In this document: positions 35,065 to 44,689 of the stretch, piece after piece
Layout: the number at the start of each line of letters is the position of its first letter
Numbering within the stretch: position 1 is the stretch's first letter
NCBI GenBank assembly: GCA_030733815.1
Contig: JAUZQE010000009.1
Span: 29,755 to 93,754 of the forward strand
DNA: 64,000 nucleotides
Direction: 5' to 3'
Source of the DNA: Yanghanlia caeni
Lineage (GTDB): Bacteria > Pseudomonadota > Gammaproteobacteria > Burkholderiales > Burkholderiaceae_B
The notes under the pieces: model-generated
What the model saw: only the letters and a program-made list of their open reading frames with translations
Told to the model about the DNA's origin: nothing
The model's database searches: none
Made by a program: the position numbers and the translations under genes

Positions 35065-36647
35065 GATGCGCTCCTTGTAAGGATGGTGGTCAGCCGTTGA
35101 TGCACGTTTCTGAGTGCCGTCGGCACCCCGTCGCCCAGTGTGTCGAACAGCCCGCCATGCAGGGCCAGCTCGCGTTGCCAGGCATCGGTGTCGGTGCGCG
35201 TGATGCGCTCGAAGTCGGCCTGAGGAAAGTCGAGGCCCTGCCAGTTGATATCGCCGTGCCGCGGCACGATGCCAAACAGGCGCTCCGCGCCCGGCGCACG
35301 GCCTTCGCGGCGCCGGAAGATCCACTCGAGCACGCGCATGTTCTCGCCAAAACCGGGCCAGATGAAGCGGCCTGCGTCATCGGTCTGAAACCAGTTCACG
35401 CAGTAGATCGACGGCAGGCTCGCCCCCGAACCTTCCATGCGTTCGCCCAGGGCAAGCCAGTGCGCAAAGTAGCGGCTCATGTCGTAGCCGCAAAATGGCA
35501 GCATGGCGAAGGGGTCGCGCCGCACCACGCCCTGCTGGCCCGCAGCCGCTGCGGTGGTTTCGGAACCCATCGTCGCCGCCATGTACACGCCTTCCACCCA
35601 GCTGCGCGCCTCGGTCACGAGCGGCACGGTATCGGAGCGTCGCCCCCCGAAAATGAAGGCATCGATGGCGACGCCCGACGGATTGTCCCATTCGGGGTCA
35701 ATGACAGGGTTCTGGTCGGCGGCGACGGTAAAGCGCGCGTTGGGATGTGCCGCCTTGCGCCCGCATCCGGACGTCCAGTCGCGGCCCTGCCAGTCGAGGC
35801 AGTGCGCCGGCTCGGGGCCCATGCCCTCCCACCACACATCGCCGTCATCAGTGAGTGCGACATTGGTGAAGATGACGTTCTCGCGCAGCGCCGCCATGCA
35901 GTTCACATTGGTTTTCTCGCTGGTGCCGGGAGCCACGCCGAAGTACCCGGCTTCGGGGTTGATCGCGTAAAGCCGCCCATCGCGCCCGGGCTTGATCCAG
36001 GCAATGTCGTCACCAATGGTGGTGACTTTCCATCCGTGCAACGCGGCCAGCGGCTTGCCTACCGAATGCACGCACGGCACGAAGAAGCCGTCTTCACCCA
36101 GCACCTCGTATACGGCCCGCCCCATGCGGGTCATCAGCCGCATGTTCACCACCACATAGGGCGAGTCGGTGAGTTCGACACCGATTTGCGCAATGGGCGA
36201 GCCCAGTGGCCCCATTGAAAATGGCACGACATAAAGGGTGCGCCCGCGCATGCAGCCCTTGAACAGACTCTCGAGCGTCTGGCGCATTTCGGCCGGCGCC
36301 ACCCAGTTGTTGGTCGGCCCGGCGTCTTCCTTGCGCTCGCTGCAGATGAAGGTGCGGTCTTCGACCCGGGCGACGTCGTCGGGGTCGGACCATGCCAACC
36401 AGGAATTGGGGCGTTTGGCGGGATTCAGGCGCCGCAATGTACCGGCCGCCTCGAGCCGGGTACACAGATTCGCGGACTCCTCGGCCGAACCGTCGCACCA
36501 ATGGATGGAATCGGGCTGGGTGAGCGCCGCAATCCTGGCAACCCAGCGTTTGAGACCTTCGTGTTTGACCCAGGGTGGTGCAGCTGCCCCCGGAACGACC
36601 GCAGCATGACTGTTGAACTCCGCGTTCTGCGCGCCCATCGTGTCCAT
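35061..36647 (-). CDS. pckG: GTP-dependent PEP carboxykinase with internal in-frame deletion
   Basis: About 528 residues from the ATG at 36647. Flanking regions are clearly GTP-type [86 protein letters not shown] and [17 protein letters not shown]. However HSVGKPLAA runs directly into [15 protein letters not shown] near 36040. In intact family members this interval holds roughly 90-95 residues, including the WSYGSGYGGNALLGKKC segment and the P-loop FPSACGKTN. The reading frame stays open, but the nucleotide- and metal-binding core is absent, so the enzyme should not make PEP from oxaloacetate. The normal family length is about 610-620. Confidence 0.85.
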   Translation of the reverse strand: MDTMGAQNAEFNSHAAVVPGAAAPPWVKHEGLKRWVARIAALTQPDSIHWCDGSAEESANLCTRLEAAGTLRRLNPAKRPNSWLAWSDPDDVARVEDRTFICSERKEDAGPTNNWVAPAEMRQTLESLFKGCMRGRTLYVVPFSMGPLGSPIAQIGVELTDSPYVVVNMRLMTRMGRAVYEVLGEDGFFVPCVHSVGKPLAALHGWKVTTIGDDIAWIKPGRDGRLYAINPEAGYFGVAPGTSEKTNVNCMAALRENVIFTNVALTDDGDVWWEGMGPEPAHCLDWQGRDWTSGCGRKAAHPNARFTVAADQNPVIDPEWDNPSGVAIDAFIFGGRRSDTVPLVTEARSWVEGVYMAATMGSETTAAAAGQQGVVRRDPFAMLPFCGYDMSRYFAHWLALGERMEGSGASLPSIYCVNWFQTDDAGRFIWPGFGENMRVLEWIFRRREGRAPGAERLFGIVPRHGDINWQGLDFPQADFERITRTDTDAWQRELALHGGLFDTLGDGVPTALRNVHQRLTTILTRSAS

Positions 36648-36678
36648 CGCCCCCTCTCTCCCCATGGAAAAATATCAG

Positions 36679-36694
36679 TGTGATCAAAATCACA
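36679..36694 (-). promoter_or_regulatory. CRP/Vfr-type site upstream of pckG
   Basis: TGTGA-N6-TCACA is a perfect CRP-type palindrome. It lies 32 bp upstream of the pckG start and about 140 bp upstream of pncC on the other strand. Carbon-status control of gluconeogenesis would fit. An FNR-family relative could also bind, because the core reads GTGAT-N4-ATCAC. Binding is inferred. Confidence 0.5.
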
Positions 36695-36836
36695 TGTATC
36701 CACCACGGTAGATACACCAAGCCGAGCTTGCGGCCGGCAAGCACTATGCCGTCGGCAGCAGCAGCGAACGGCCTGGCCTGCCGCTTGCCCGATACGCGCA
36801 ACGCCGCCACGGCGCGGCACGAACATGGGAACGGCA

Positions 36837-37328
36837 ATGAACGAAATCGAAAACGTCGCACAGTACATGCGCGACCACAAGCTGCTGCTGGTCACGGCCG
36901 AATCCTGCACCTCGGGGCTGATCGCGGCCACACTGGCCGACATACCCGGAGCGGGCGCGCTGCTCGATTGCGCCTTCGTCACGTATTCGGTGCAGGCCAA
37001 GCAACGGTGCCTGGGCGTCAGCGAGGTGACGATCCACCGCTACAACCTCACCAGCGAGGAAGTGGCCCGCGAGATGGTCATGGGCGCGCTCAAGCGCAGC
37101 CGGGCCAATGTGGCGATTGCCAACACCGGGGTGGTCGACGACACGGATGACGAGATTCCGGCGGGCACGCAGTGTTTTGCGTGGGCGTTTCGCTCGACCA
37201 GCGTGCAGGAGGGGGTGGCGCTGCATTCGGCCACGCGCCGATTCGCCGGAGACCGGGTGGAGATTCGCCGCCAGAGCGCGGAATTCGCCCTGCAGCAAAT
37301 ACCTGTGCTACATGCCCAGCACAACTAG
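36837..37328 (+). CDS. pncC: CinA-like nicotinamide-nucleotide amidase
   Basis: A 163-residue stand-alone CinA C-terminal domain. It shows LLLVTAESCTSGLIAATLADIPGAGALLDCAFVTYSVQAKQRCLGV (TAESCT with the catalytic serine), EVAREMVMGALKRSRANVAIANTGV and GTQCFAWAF. PncC hydrolyses nicotinamide mononucleotide to nicotinate mononucleotide and ammonia in NAD recycling. The ATG at 36837 was chosen over 36825 because a GGGAA sequence precedes it. An NAD synthetase gene lies 2 kb downstream. Confidence 0.85.
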   Translation: MNEIENVAQYMRDHKLLLVTAESCTSGLIAATLADIPGAGALLDCAFVTYSVQAKQRCLGVSEVTIHRYNLTSEEVAREMVMGALKRSRANVAIANTGVVDDTDDEIPAGTQCFAWAFRSTSVQEGVALHSATRRFAGDRVEIRRQSAEFALQQIPVLHAQHN

Positions 37329-37480
37329 TCCACGGCGCAAAGCGCTTGAACGACGGCACATGACGCGCGATCGTCGCCCGTGCCACCGTGCGGTTGCACC
37401 CGGTTGTGCCGCGGGTTGCAAAAAGACCATATATTTTAAACGGTAAACACTGTCCGATCCGAAAAAACCGACCATTTGCA

Positions 37481-37516
37481 GATACAATCTGTATCATTCG
37501 CAGCGATGCGGATACA
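37481..37516 (+). promoter_or_regulatory. GATACA inverted and direct repeats upstream of ccp
   Basis: GATACA-ATC-TGTATC (37481-37495) is a perfect inverted repeat, and a third GATACA starts at 37511, 30 bp from the first and adjacent to the FNR box. This looks like a multi-site operator for an unidentified regulator acting alongside FNR on the cytochrome c peroxidase promoter. Confidence 0.4.
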
Positions 37517-37519
37517 GAT

Positions 37520-37533
37520 TTGATTCGGATCAA
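37520..37533 (+). promoter_or_regulatory. perfect FNR/Anr box before cytochrome c peroxidase
   Basis: TTGAT-TCGG-ATCAA matches the FNR/Anr consensus exactly, 67 bp upstream of the ATG. A start of transcription about 41 bp downstream of its centre would leave a short leader, the usual class II activation geometry. Cytochrome c peroxidases are established FNR/Anr targets in several proteobacteria. Confidence 0.68.
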
Positions 37534-37599
37534 ACCCCTATGCGGCTGCGTGTGTTGAGATAGGCCGTAGATAACCTTTTCCGTAATGGGGGAATCACT

Positions 37600-38649
37600 A
37601 TGTATAAACGCATTACCGCCGCGGTGCTTTCCGCATTCGCCATGGGCTCTTCTGCCATGGCTGCCGACATCAACGTCGACGAGCTGCGCAGCCTGGCGAA
37701 CAATCTCTTCAAGCCTATCCCCACCGCCGACGTCGTGGTCAAGGAAAAGGGCCTGACACAGGAACAGATTGATCTTGGCCGCTGGCTGTGGTTCGAACCG
37801 CGCCTGTCCAAGAGCCACATCATCACCTGTAATACCTGCCACAGCGTGGGTACCGGTGGCGCCGACAACATCCCCACATCGGTGGGTCACGGCTGGCAGC
37901 ACGGCCCGCGCAACTCGCCCACGGTATTGAACGCGGTGTTCAACGTCGCCCAGTTCTGGGACGGCCGCGCTGCCGACCTGGCCGAACAGGCCAAGGGCCC
38001 CGTGCAGGCCAGCGTCGAAATGAACGCCACACCGCAGCTGGTGGAAGAAACCCTGCGCAGCATCCCCGAATACGTCGAGAAGTTCGCGGCCGCGTTCCCC
38101 AACGATAAGAACCCGGTCTCGTTCGACAACATGGCCAAGGCGCTGGAAGCGTTCGAAACCACGCTGGTCACGCCCAATTCGCGCATGGACCAGTTCCTGG
38201 CCGGCAAGGACACGCTGAACGACCAGGAACTCGGCGGCCTCAAGCTGTTCATCGACAAGGGCTGCATCGCCTGCCACTCGGGCATCAACTTCGGTGGTCA
38301 GAACTACTACCCGTTCGGTCTGGTGAAGCGCCCGGGTGCCGACGTGCTGCCTGAGGGCGACCGCGGTCGCTTCGACGTCACGAAAACGGCATCCGACGAG
38401 TACGTCTTCCGTGCCGCTCCGCTGCGCAACATCGCGCTCACCGCACCGTACTTCCACAGCGGCGAAGTCTGGAGCCTGGAAGAAGCCGTTGCGCTCATGG
38501 GCACCAGCCAGCTGGGCACCGAGCTGAACGACACCGAAGTGAAGGCCATCACCGCCTTCCTGCACACGCTCACCGGCGAACAGCCCACGGTCGAATACCC
38601 GACGCTGCCGGCCAGCACGAAGGACACGCCGCGTCCGTCGCGCATGTAA
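37600..38649 (+). CDS. dihaem cytochrome c peroxidase
   Basis: A 349-residue periplasmic enzyme. The signal peptide is ITAAVLSAFAMGSSAMA. Haem sites are CNTCH at residues 77-81 (low-potential peroxidatic haem domain) and CIACH at 222-226 (electron-transfer haem). NSPTVLNAVFNVAQFWDGRAADL and FRAAPLRNIALTAPYFHSG are standard for the CcpA/MauG family, including the distal methionine region. It reduces hydrogen peroxide to water with electrons from soluble cytochromes. An upstream FNR box and a strong downstream terminator indicate a single-gene unit induced at low oxygen. Confidence 0.94.
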   Translation: MYKRITAAVLSAFAMGSSAMAADINVDELRSLANNLFKPIPTADVVVKEKGLTQEQIDLGRWLWFEPRLSKSHIITCNTCHSVGTGGADNIPTSVGHGWQHGPRNSPTVLNAVFNVAQFWDGRAADLAEQAKGPVQASVEMNATPQLVEETLRSIPEYVEKFAAAFPNDKNPVSFDNMAKALEAFETTLVTPNSRMDQFLAGKDTLNDQELGGLKLFIDKGCIACHSGINFGGQNYYPFGLVKRPGADVLPEGDRGRFDVTKTASDEYVFRAAPLRNIALTAPYFHSGEVWSLEEAVALMGTSQLGTELNDTEVKAITAFLHTLTGEQPTVEYPTLPASTKDTPRPSRM

Positions 38650-38692
38650 GCCTGTGAACCGGGGGCCGATCACTACCGGCCCCGCACGGCAG

Positions 38693-38723
38693 AACGCCCC
38701 CGTAATGGGGGCGTTTTCATTTT
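38693..38723 (+). terminator. intrinsic terminator after cytochrome c peroxidase
   Basis: AACGCCCCC (38693-38701) pairs perfectly with GGGGGCGTT (38707-38715) around GTAAT, followed by TTTCATTTTT. It is a classical rho-independent terminator and may also serve the convergent nadE transcript. Confidence 0.85.
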
Positions 38724-38750
38724 TACGGCACGGCGTGCCCGACCTGCCAC

Positions 38751-39590
38751 TTACTGAAAGAAGGGAAACACGGGCAGCGCGCGTTTGTGTGCCGTGCGCC
38801 GGTAGGTGGCGAAGATCACCTCGTAAGCGGTGTCGGACACCACCTTGCCTTCCAGGAAATCGTCGATGTCGTCGTAGCTGACGCCCAGGGCGACTTCATC
38901 GGGCTTGAGCGGCTCAAGCGATTCGAGGTCGGCGGTAGGCACCTTGTGAACCTGCTCGGGCGGCGCACCCATGGCCTCGGCCAGCGCCCGCACGCGGCGC
39001 TTGTTCAGGCCCGTAAGTGGCGTGATATCGGCTGCACCGTCGCCATACTTGGTGAAGAAACCCATGAGCGCCTCGGCGGCATGGTCGGTGCCGACCACCA
39101 GGCCGTTGCGTGCACCGGCCACGGCGAACTGAGCAATCATGCGCTGACGCGCCTTGATATTGCCCAGCACGAAATCCTGCTGCCGCTCGTCACGAAACTG
39201 CAAACCGGCGGCCAGCGTGTTTTCAAGGATGGAATCACTGGCAGGCTTGATGTCGACCACGAGGGTTTCATCGGGCTGGATCACGGTAAGGCTCAGTTGC
39301 GCGTCGGGCTCATCATGCTGCGTACCATAGGGCAGGCGCATGGCAATAAAGCTGGCTTCGTAGCCGCGCGCCCGGCAGCGTTCGACGGCGCGCTGCGACA
39401 GGCAGCCGCCCACCAGCGAATCGACGCCGCCGCTGATGCCCAGCACCAGGGTGCGCATGCCCGTGGACTGCAGGTAATTGGCGAGGAAGTCGCTGCGCCG
39501 CTCGATCTCGAGCTGGGCGTCGAAGGTGGGGCTCACACAGAGCTCCGCAATGATATCGCGCTGCTGCGCGCGCTGTTCGGGTGTTGCCAC
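38751..39590 (-). CDS. nadE: ammonia-dependent NAD synthetase
   Basis: A 279-residue NadE of the short, glutaminase-free type. The ATP-pyrophosphatase P-loop is LGISGGVDSLVGG near residues 48-60. NIKARQRMIAQFAVAG, VVGTDHAAEALMGFFTKYGDGAADITPL and LNKRRVRALAE match E. coli NadE in order and length. It converts deamido-NAD and ammonia to NAD with ATP. It lies 14 bp downstream of ilvD on the same strand, so the two probably share a transcript. Confidence 0.95.
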   Translation of the reverse strand: MATPEQRAQQRDIIAELCVSPTFDAQLEIERRSDFLANYLQSTGMRTLVLGISGGVDSLVGGCLSQRAVERCRARGYEASFIAMRLPYGTQHDEPDAQLSLTVIQPDETLVVDIKPASDSILENTLAAGLQFRDERQQDFVLGNIKARQRMIAQFAVAGARNGLVVGTDHAAEALMGFFTKYGDGAADITPLTGLNKRRVRALAEAMGAPPEQVHKVPTADLESLEPLKPDEVALGVSYDDIDDFLEGKVVSDTAYEVIFATYRRTAHKRALPVFPFFQ

Positions 39591-39604
39591 AGATTGTTCC
39601 TTGT

Positions 39605-41290
39605 TCAGTATCGGTCGAGCACCGCCCCGGTGCTGGCCGTAGAGACATTGAAGGCGAATTTGGCCTGCACGCCGCGCGTGTACCGGGGTGGCGGCGCCGA
39701 CCAGGCCGCGCGCCGGCGCGTCAGCTCGTCGTCAGGCACATGCAATTCCAGGGCCTGGCGGTGGGCGTCGATGGTGATGCGGTCGCCGTCGTGCACCAGG
39801 GCGATCGCCCCGCCGTCGGCCGCTTCCGGCGTAACGTGCCCCACGACCATGCCCCAGGTGCCGCCCGAGAACCGGCCGTCGGTGATGAGCCCCACCGAGT
39901 CGCCCAGCCCCGCGCCGATCAGCGCGCTGGTGGGAGCCAGCATTTCGGGCATGCCGGGGCCGCCGCGCGGGCCCAGGTAACGCAGCACCATGATATCGCC
40001 GGCCACGATGCGGCCATCGAGTATGGCCGCAAGCGCCGACTGCTCATCGTCGAAGACCCGGGCGGGCCCCGACATGACGGGGTTTTTGAGACCCGTGATC
40101 TTGGCCACCGCGCCCTCGGGGGCCAGATTGCCCTTCAGAATGGCAAGATGGCCTTCGGCGTACAGGGCCCGATCGAGCGGGCGGATCACGTCCTGCCCTT
40201 CGGGCGGGGTCGAGGGTACATCGCGCAGAATCTCGGCCACTGTGCGCCCCGTTATGGTCATGCATTCACCGTGCAGCAGCCCGGCATCGAGCAGCAGCTT
40301 CATGACCTGGGGCACGCCGCCCGCACGATGAAAGTCGACCGTGAGATAGTGCCCGCTGGGCTTGAGGTCGCAGAAGACCGGCACCTTGCGGCGCACGCGC
40401 TCGAAGTCGTCGATGCTCCATTCGACGTCGGCGGCGTGGGCAATGGCCAGAAGATGCAGCACGGCATTGGTCGACCCGCCCACGGCCATGACTACCGCCA
40501 CCGCGTTTTCGATGGATTCGCGCGTGATGATGTCGCGCGGCTTGAGGTCGCGTTCGATGGCCTGCAGCAGCACCCGCGCCGATTCGGCGGCCGACTCGAC
40601 CTTTTCATCGTGAATGTTGGCCATGCTCGATGAATACGGCAGGCTCATGCCCATGGCTTCGAACGCAGCACTCATGGTGTTGGCGGAATACATGCCGCCG
40701 CAGGAACCCGGCCCGGGAATCGCCGCGCGTTCGATATCCTTGAGACCGGTGTCGCTCAGCCGCCCCGCCGCGTGCTCGCCCACCGCCTCGAACACGCTGA
40801 CGATGTTCAGGTCGCGCCCGCCCAGGCGGCCCGGCATGATGGTGCCGCCGTAGACATAGATGGCCGGCACGTTGGCCCGCAGAATGCCCATCATGCCGCC
40901 AGGCATGTTCTTGTCGCAGCCGCCGATCACCAGCACGCCGTCCATCCACTGGCCCTGCACGCAGGTTTCAACGCAGTCGGCGATGACCTCGCGCGAAACG
41001 AGCGAGTACTTCATGCCTTCGGTGCCCATCGACATGCCGTCGGATATGGTGGGCGTGCCGAACACCTGAGGATTGCCACCGGCCTGCGTGATCGCCTGAA
41101 CCGCGGCATCGGCCAGCTTCTGCAGGCCACTGTTGCAGGGTGTGATGGTACTGTGACCGTTGGCAATGCCCACCATGGGCTTGGCGAAATCGGCATCGGT
41201 ATAACCCAGCCCGTAATACATCGAACGGTTGGGTGCCCGCTCGGGCCCTTCTACGATATTTGCCGAACGCCGGCGTCGTGCTGCGGTCAT
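39605..41290 (-). CDS. ilvD: dihydroxy-acid dehydratase, short type
   Basis: A 561-residue IlvD/Edd-family dehydratase. It has [20 protein letters not shown] and [27 protein letters not shown] with cluster-ligand cysteines, [30 protein letters not shown], and a C-terminal [19 protein letters not shown]. It converts 2,3-dihydroxy-isovalerate (or -methylvalerate) to the 2-oxo acid of valine/isoleucine synthesis. The protein is of the plant/actinobacterial-like short class, distinct from the longer IlvD encoded at 42782-44689. Short-class members can also act on sugar acids, so the role may differ. Confidence 0.88.
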   Translation of the reverse strand: MTAARRRRSANIVEGPERAPNRSMYYGLGYTDADFAKPMVGIANGHSTITPCNSGLQKLADAAVQAITQAGGNPQVFGTPTISDGMSMGTEGMKYSLVSREVIADCVETCVQGQWMDGVLVIGGCDKNMPGGMMGILRANVPAIYVYGGTIMPGRLGGRDLNIVSVFEAVGEHAAGRLSDTGLKDIERAAIPGPGSCGGMYSANTMSAAFEAMGMSLPYSSSMANIHDEKVESAAESARVLLQAIERDLKPRDIITRESIENAVAVVMAVGGSTNAVLHLLAIAHAADVEWSIDDFERVRRKVPVFCDLKPSGHYLTVDFHRAGGVPQVMKLLLDAGLLHGECMTITGRTVAEILRDVPSTPPEGQDVIRPLDRALYAEGHLAILKGNLAPEGAVAKITGLKNPVMSGPARVFDDEQSALAAILDGRIVAGDIMVLRYLGPRGGPGMPEMLAPTSALIGAGLGDSVGLITDGRFSGGTWGMVVGHVTPEAADGGAIALVHDGDRITIDAHRQALELHVPDDELTRRRAAWSAPPPRYTRGVQAKFAFNVSTASTGAVLDRY

Positions 41291-41396
41291 GGCGGTCTCC
41301 GAAAGAACACATTGCCTTTGTGTATGTTAAGGCACATCAAGCAATTTGCGTTCACAATTCCCTGATCGCAACCTGCGTACCCATAACGGTTCCATC

Positions 41397-41834
41397 ATGT
41401 CGTATCCCGCCCTGCTCACCCTGCATCTGTTTGCCGCAATCATGTTCGTCGGCACCGTCTTCTTCGAGGTCATCATGCTCGAAGGCGTGCGCCACCACGT
41501 TCCCAAAGAAATCATGCGCACCATGGAAGGCGCCATCGGCAAGCGCGCACGCGCCATCATGCCCTGGGTGCTGGTCGCGCTCTTCGGCGCGGGATTCGGT
41601 CTGTCGTGGTTTCATCGCGGCGCCCTCGCCACGCCGTTCGATTCCGGCTTCGGCCTGCTGCTCACCGTCAAGATCCTGCTCGCCCTCAGCGTCTTCGGCC
41701 ACTTCGTCACGGCCATGGCGCTGCACCGGCTCGGCCGCCTGCGCTCGCGCGCCTCGCAGCGCATCCACATCAGCGTGTTCGTTCACGTCGTGCTCATCGT
41801 GCTGCTGGCCAAACTCATGTTTTACGTTGGCTAG
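41397..41834 (+). CDS. CopD-like four-helix membrane protein
   Basis: About 145 residues from the ATG at 41397. It has four membrane helices: LLTLHLFAAIMFVGTVFFEVIML, IMPWVLVALFGAGFGLSWF, GLLLTVKILLALSVFGHFVTAMAL and HISVFVHVVLIVLLAKLMFYVG. A histidine lies in helix 1 and another in helix 3, with two more in the last part. This is the arrangement of small CopD/DUF2269-like haem-binding membrane proteins; the comparison is tentative. It is divergent from ilvD and precedes an SDR gene. Confidence 0.6.
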   Translation: MSYPALLTLHLFAAIMFVGTVFFEVIMLEGVRHHVPKEIMRTMEGAIGKRARAIMPWVLVALFGAGFGLSWFHRGALATPFDSGFGLLLTVKILLALSVFGHFVTAMALHRLGRLRSRASQRIHISVFVHVVLIVLLAKLMFYVG

Positions 41835-41886
41835 GCCAAAGGTCAAAATGTCATAATGGCCTCAACCTACGTTGAAAGGAGGCATC

Positions 41887-42636
41887 ATGGCAGACCTGAA
41901 TCCCGTAGTTCTGATCACCGGTGCGAGCCGGGGTATCGGCGCCGCCGCCGCCACGCTTGCCGCGCGCGACGGCTTCGATGTCGCCATCAGCTATGTCAAG
42001 AACGAGGCGGCCGCCCAGCAGGTGGCCGAAGCCGTGCGCCGCCGCGGGCGCCGGGCCACCATCGTGCAGGGCGACGTCGGCGACATCACGCAGATCCCGC
42101 GTCTGTTCGCTCATGCCGAAGAACAGCTCGGGCCGATCACCGCCCTGGTGTGCAACAGCGGCATCACCGGCCCAATCGGCCCCTTCTCCAGAACCACCAG
42201 CGAAACCATCGAACAGGTCTTCCGCGTAAACGTGTTCGGCACCATGGAATGCTGCCGTCACGCCGTCGAACACTTCCGGCGCAACGGCATTCCCGGCGTC
42301 ATCGTCAACATCTCGTCGGTGGCGGCGCGCACGGGCAGCCCCAACGAATACATTCATTACGCGGCCAGCAAGGCCGCCGTCGAAACCTTCACGCTGGGTC
42401 TGGCACGCGAAGTGGCCGCCGACGGCATACGGGTGTGTGCCGTGGCGCCCGGCTCCACATTTACCGACATCCACGCCACCGCAGGCGAACCCGACCGCCC
42501 GCAGCGCGTGGCGCCACGCATTCCCATGGGGCGCCTCGCGCAACCCGAAGAAATCGCCGAAACCATTACCTGGCTGCTGTCTCCGGCGGCCTCGTACCTC
42601 ACCGGCACGGTCGTGCACTGCGCAGGGGGGCTGTAA
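41887..42636 (+). CDS. short-chain dehydrogenase/reductase
   Basis: A 249-residue SDR. The ATG at 41887 has AAAGGAGG seven bases upstream, which decides the start. The cofactor motif is TGASRGIG, the usual NNAG is CNSG here, and the catalytic set is serine in VNISSVAARTG with YAASK. The C-terminal MGRLAQPEEIAETITWLLSPAASYLTGTVVHCAGG is the glucose-1-dehydrogenase/FabG-like ending. The arginine after TGAS suggests NADP(H) preference. The substrate is unknown. A bidirectional hairpin separates it from the convergent ilvD gene. Confidence 0.88.
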   Translation: MADLNPVVLITGASRGIGAAAATLAARDGFDVAISYVKNEAAAQQVAEAVRRRGRRATIVQGDVGDITQIPRLFAHAEEQLGPITALVCNSGITGPIGPFSRTTSETIEQVFRVNVFGTMECCRHAVEHFRRNGIPGVIVNISSVAARTGSPNEYIHYAASKAAVETFTLGLAREVAADGIRVCAVAPGSTFTDIHATAGEPDRPQRVAPRIPMGRLAQPEEIAETITWLLSPAASYLTGTVVHCAGGL

Positions 42637-42714
42637 CCCGCGCCCGCGCCCGGCAACCGACCGGGCTCCCCGCAGCGCAGCAGCAACGCCGCCACACCGC
42701 GCGGGCCAACGAAA

Positions 42715-42761
42715 AACGCGCCCGAGGCGCCACGGCTTGTACGTGGCACTTCGGGCGCGTT
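42715..42761. terminator. bidirectional terminator between SDR and long ilvD
   Basis: AACGCGCCCGA (42715-42725) pairs with TCGGGCGCGTT (42751-42761), enclosing a second stem GCCACG/CGTGGC. It is flanked by A-rich and T-containing ends and sits between convergent genes. Confidence 0.75.
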
Positions 42762-42781
42762 ACGTTCAGCGTCGTTGGCGA

Positions 42782-44689
42782 TCAGGCCATTTCGCTGTCG
42801 GCCGGCTGGCGACGGGCAACACGCGCCGGGCCACGCAGCTGCGAAAGGTCGCGTACGGCGCCACGGTCGGCCGAAGTGGCCAGGGCGGCATAAGCTCGCA
42901 ACGCCTGCGACACCATGCGCTCGCGGTTCTCGGGCTGCCACGCCTTGTCGCCGCGCGCCTCCATTTCCTCGCGGCGGGCGGCCAGTTCTTCATCGCTCAC
43001 GGCCAGGTGAATGCGACGGTTCGGGATATCGATTTCGATGGTGTCGCCGTCGCGCACCAGACCGATGGTGCCGCCTTCGGCCGCCTCGGGCGACGCATGG
43101 CCGATGACCAGCCCTGACGAGCCGCCGGAGAAGCGCCCGTCGGTGAAGAGCGCCGACGATGCCCCCAGCCCCTTCGACTTCAGATACGAGGTGGGGTAGA
43201 GCATTTCCTGCATGCCCGGGCCACCCTTGGGGCCCTCGTAGCGGATCACGACCACGTCGCCCGCCTTCACCACGTCGCCCAGAATGCCCTCAACGGCGGC
43301 TTCCTGGCTTTCGAACACCCGCGCACGCCCGGTGAAGGTGAGGATGCTTTCATCGACACCTGCGGTTTTCACGATGCAGCCGTTTTCCGCCAGGTTGCCG
43401 TACAGCACGGCCAGACCGCCATCCTGCGAATAGGCATGTGCACGCGAACGGATGCAGCCGTTTTCGCGATCGGTGTCGAGTTCGGCGTAGTAGGTGTTCT
43501 GGCTGAAGGCTTCCTTGCTGCGCACGTTGCCCGGCGCCACCTTGTAGAACTGCTGCACCTCGGGCGAGACGTTCGGACTCATGATGTCCCAGGTTTCCAG
43601 CGCCTTGCCCAGGGTGCCGCAGGCGATGTTGCCCACCTCGAGATGCAGCAGGTTCTCGCGGGCCAGCTCGCCCAGAATGCCCATGATGCCGCCGGCACGG
43701 TGCACGTCTTCGATGTGGTATTTGTCGGTGGCCGGAGCGAGCTTCGACAGGCAGGGCACGCGGCGCGACAGCCGGTCGATGTCGGACATGGTGAAGTCGA
43801 CTTCGGCTTCCTGCGCAGCGGCCAGCAGGTGCAGCACCGTGTTGGTGGAGCCGCCCATGGCGATGTCGAGCGTCATGGCGTTTTCGAAGGCCTTGAAGTT
43901 GGCGATGCTGCGCGGCAGAACCGATGCGTCGTCGTGCTCGTAATAGCGGCGGCACAGCTCGACGATCTTGCGGCCGGCTTCTTCGAACAGCGCCTTGCGC
44001 CGGGCGTGCGTGGCCACGATGGTGCCGTTGCCCGGCAGTGCGAGGCCCAGCGCTTCGGTCAGGCAGTTCATCGAGTTGGCCGTGAACATGCCCGAACAGG
44101 AACCACAGGTGGGGCAGGCGCTGCGTTCGGCCTCGGCCGCCTCGGCGTCGCTGACATTGGGGTCGGCGGCCTTGATCATGGCATCGATCAGGTCGAGTTT
44201 CTGCACGACCAGGCGGGTATTCGGGTCAAGCACCTTGCCCGCTTCCATGGGCCCGCCCGAGACGAACACCACGGGAATGTTCAGGCGCATGGCGGCCATC
44301 AGCATGCCCGGGGTGATCTTGTCGCAATTCGAGATGCACACCATGGCGTCGGCGCAGTGCGCGTTCACCATGTATTCCACCGAGTCGGCAATGAGTTCGC
44401 GCGACGGCAGCGAGTACAGCATGCCGCCGTGGCCCATGGCGATGCCGTCGTCGACGGCGATCGTGTTGAATTCCTTGGCGACACCGCCGGCCGCCTCGAT
44501 CTCGCGCGCAACGAGTTGGCCCAGGTCTTTCAGGTGAACATGGCCCGGCACGAACTGCGTGAACGAGTTCACCACGGCAATGATGGGCTTCTCGAAATCA
44601 TCGTCGTTCATGCCCGTTGCGCGCCACAGCGCGCGGGCCCCGGCCATGTTGCGGCCATGCGTGGAAGTACGTGATCGATATTGCGGCAT
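42782..44689 (-). CDS. ilvD: dihydroxy-acid dehydratase, long (E. coli-type)
   Basis: About 635 residues from the ATG at 44689. [27 protein letters not shown] at the start, [35 protein letters not shown] with a cluster cysteine, [31 protein letters not shown] with two more, and [26 protein letters not shown] match E. coli-type IlvD. This is the probable housekeeping enzyme for branched-chain amino-acid synthesis. After the usual end ([11 protein letters not shown]) there are about fifteen extra residues, so the original stop may have shifted. It is the second ilvD within 3 kb. Confidence 0.93.
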   Translation of the reverse strand: MPQYRSRTSTHGRNMAGARALWRATGMNDDDFEKPIIAVVNSFTQFVPGHVHLKDLGQLVAREIEAAGGVAKEFNTIAVDDGIAMGHGGMLYSLPSRELIADSVEYMVNAHCADAMVCISNCDKITPGMLMAAMRLNIPVVFVSGGPMEAGKVLDPNTRLVVQKLDLIDAMIKAADPNVSDAEAAEAERSACPTCGSCSGMFTANSMNCLTEALGLALPGNGTIVATHARRKALFEEAGRKIVELCRRYYEHDDASVLPRSIANFKAFENAMTLDIAMGGSTNTVLHLLAAAQEAEVDFTMSDIDRLSRRVPCLSKLAPATDKYHIEDVHRAGGIMGILGELARENLLHLEVGNIACGTLGKALETWDIMSPNVSPEVQQFYKVAPGNVRSKEAFSQNTYYAELDTDRENGCIRSRAHAYSQDGGLAVLYGNLAENGCIVKTAGVDESILTFTGRARVFESQEAAVEGILGDVVKAGDVVVIRYEGPKGGPGMQEMLYPTSYLKSKGLGASSALFTDGRFSGGSSGLVIGHASPEAAEGGTIGLVRDGDTIEIDIPNRRIHLAVSDEELAARREEMEARGDKAWQPENRERMVSQALRAYAALATSADRGAVRDLSQLRGPARVARRQPADSEMA

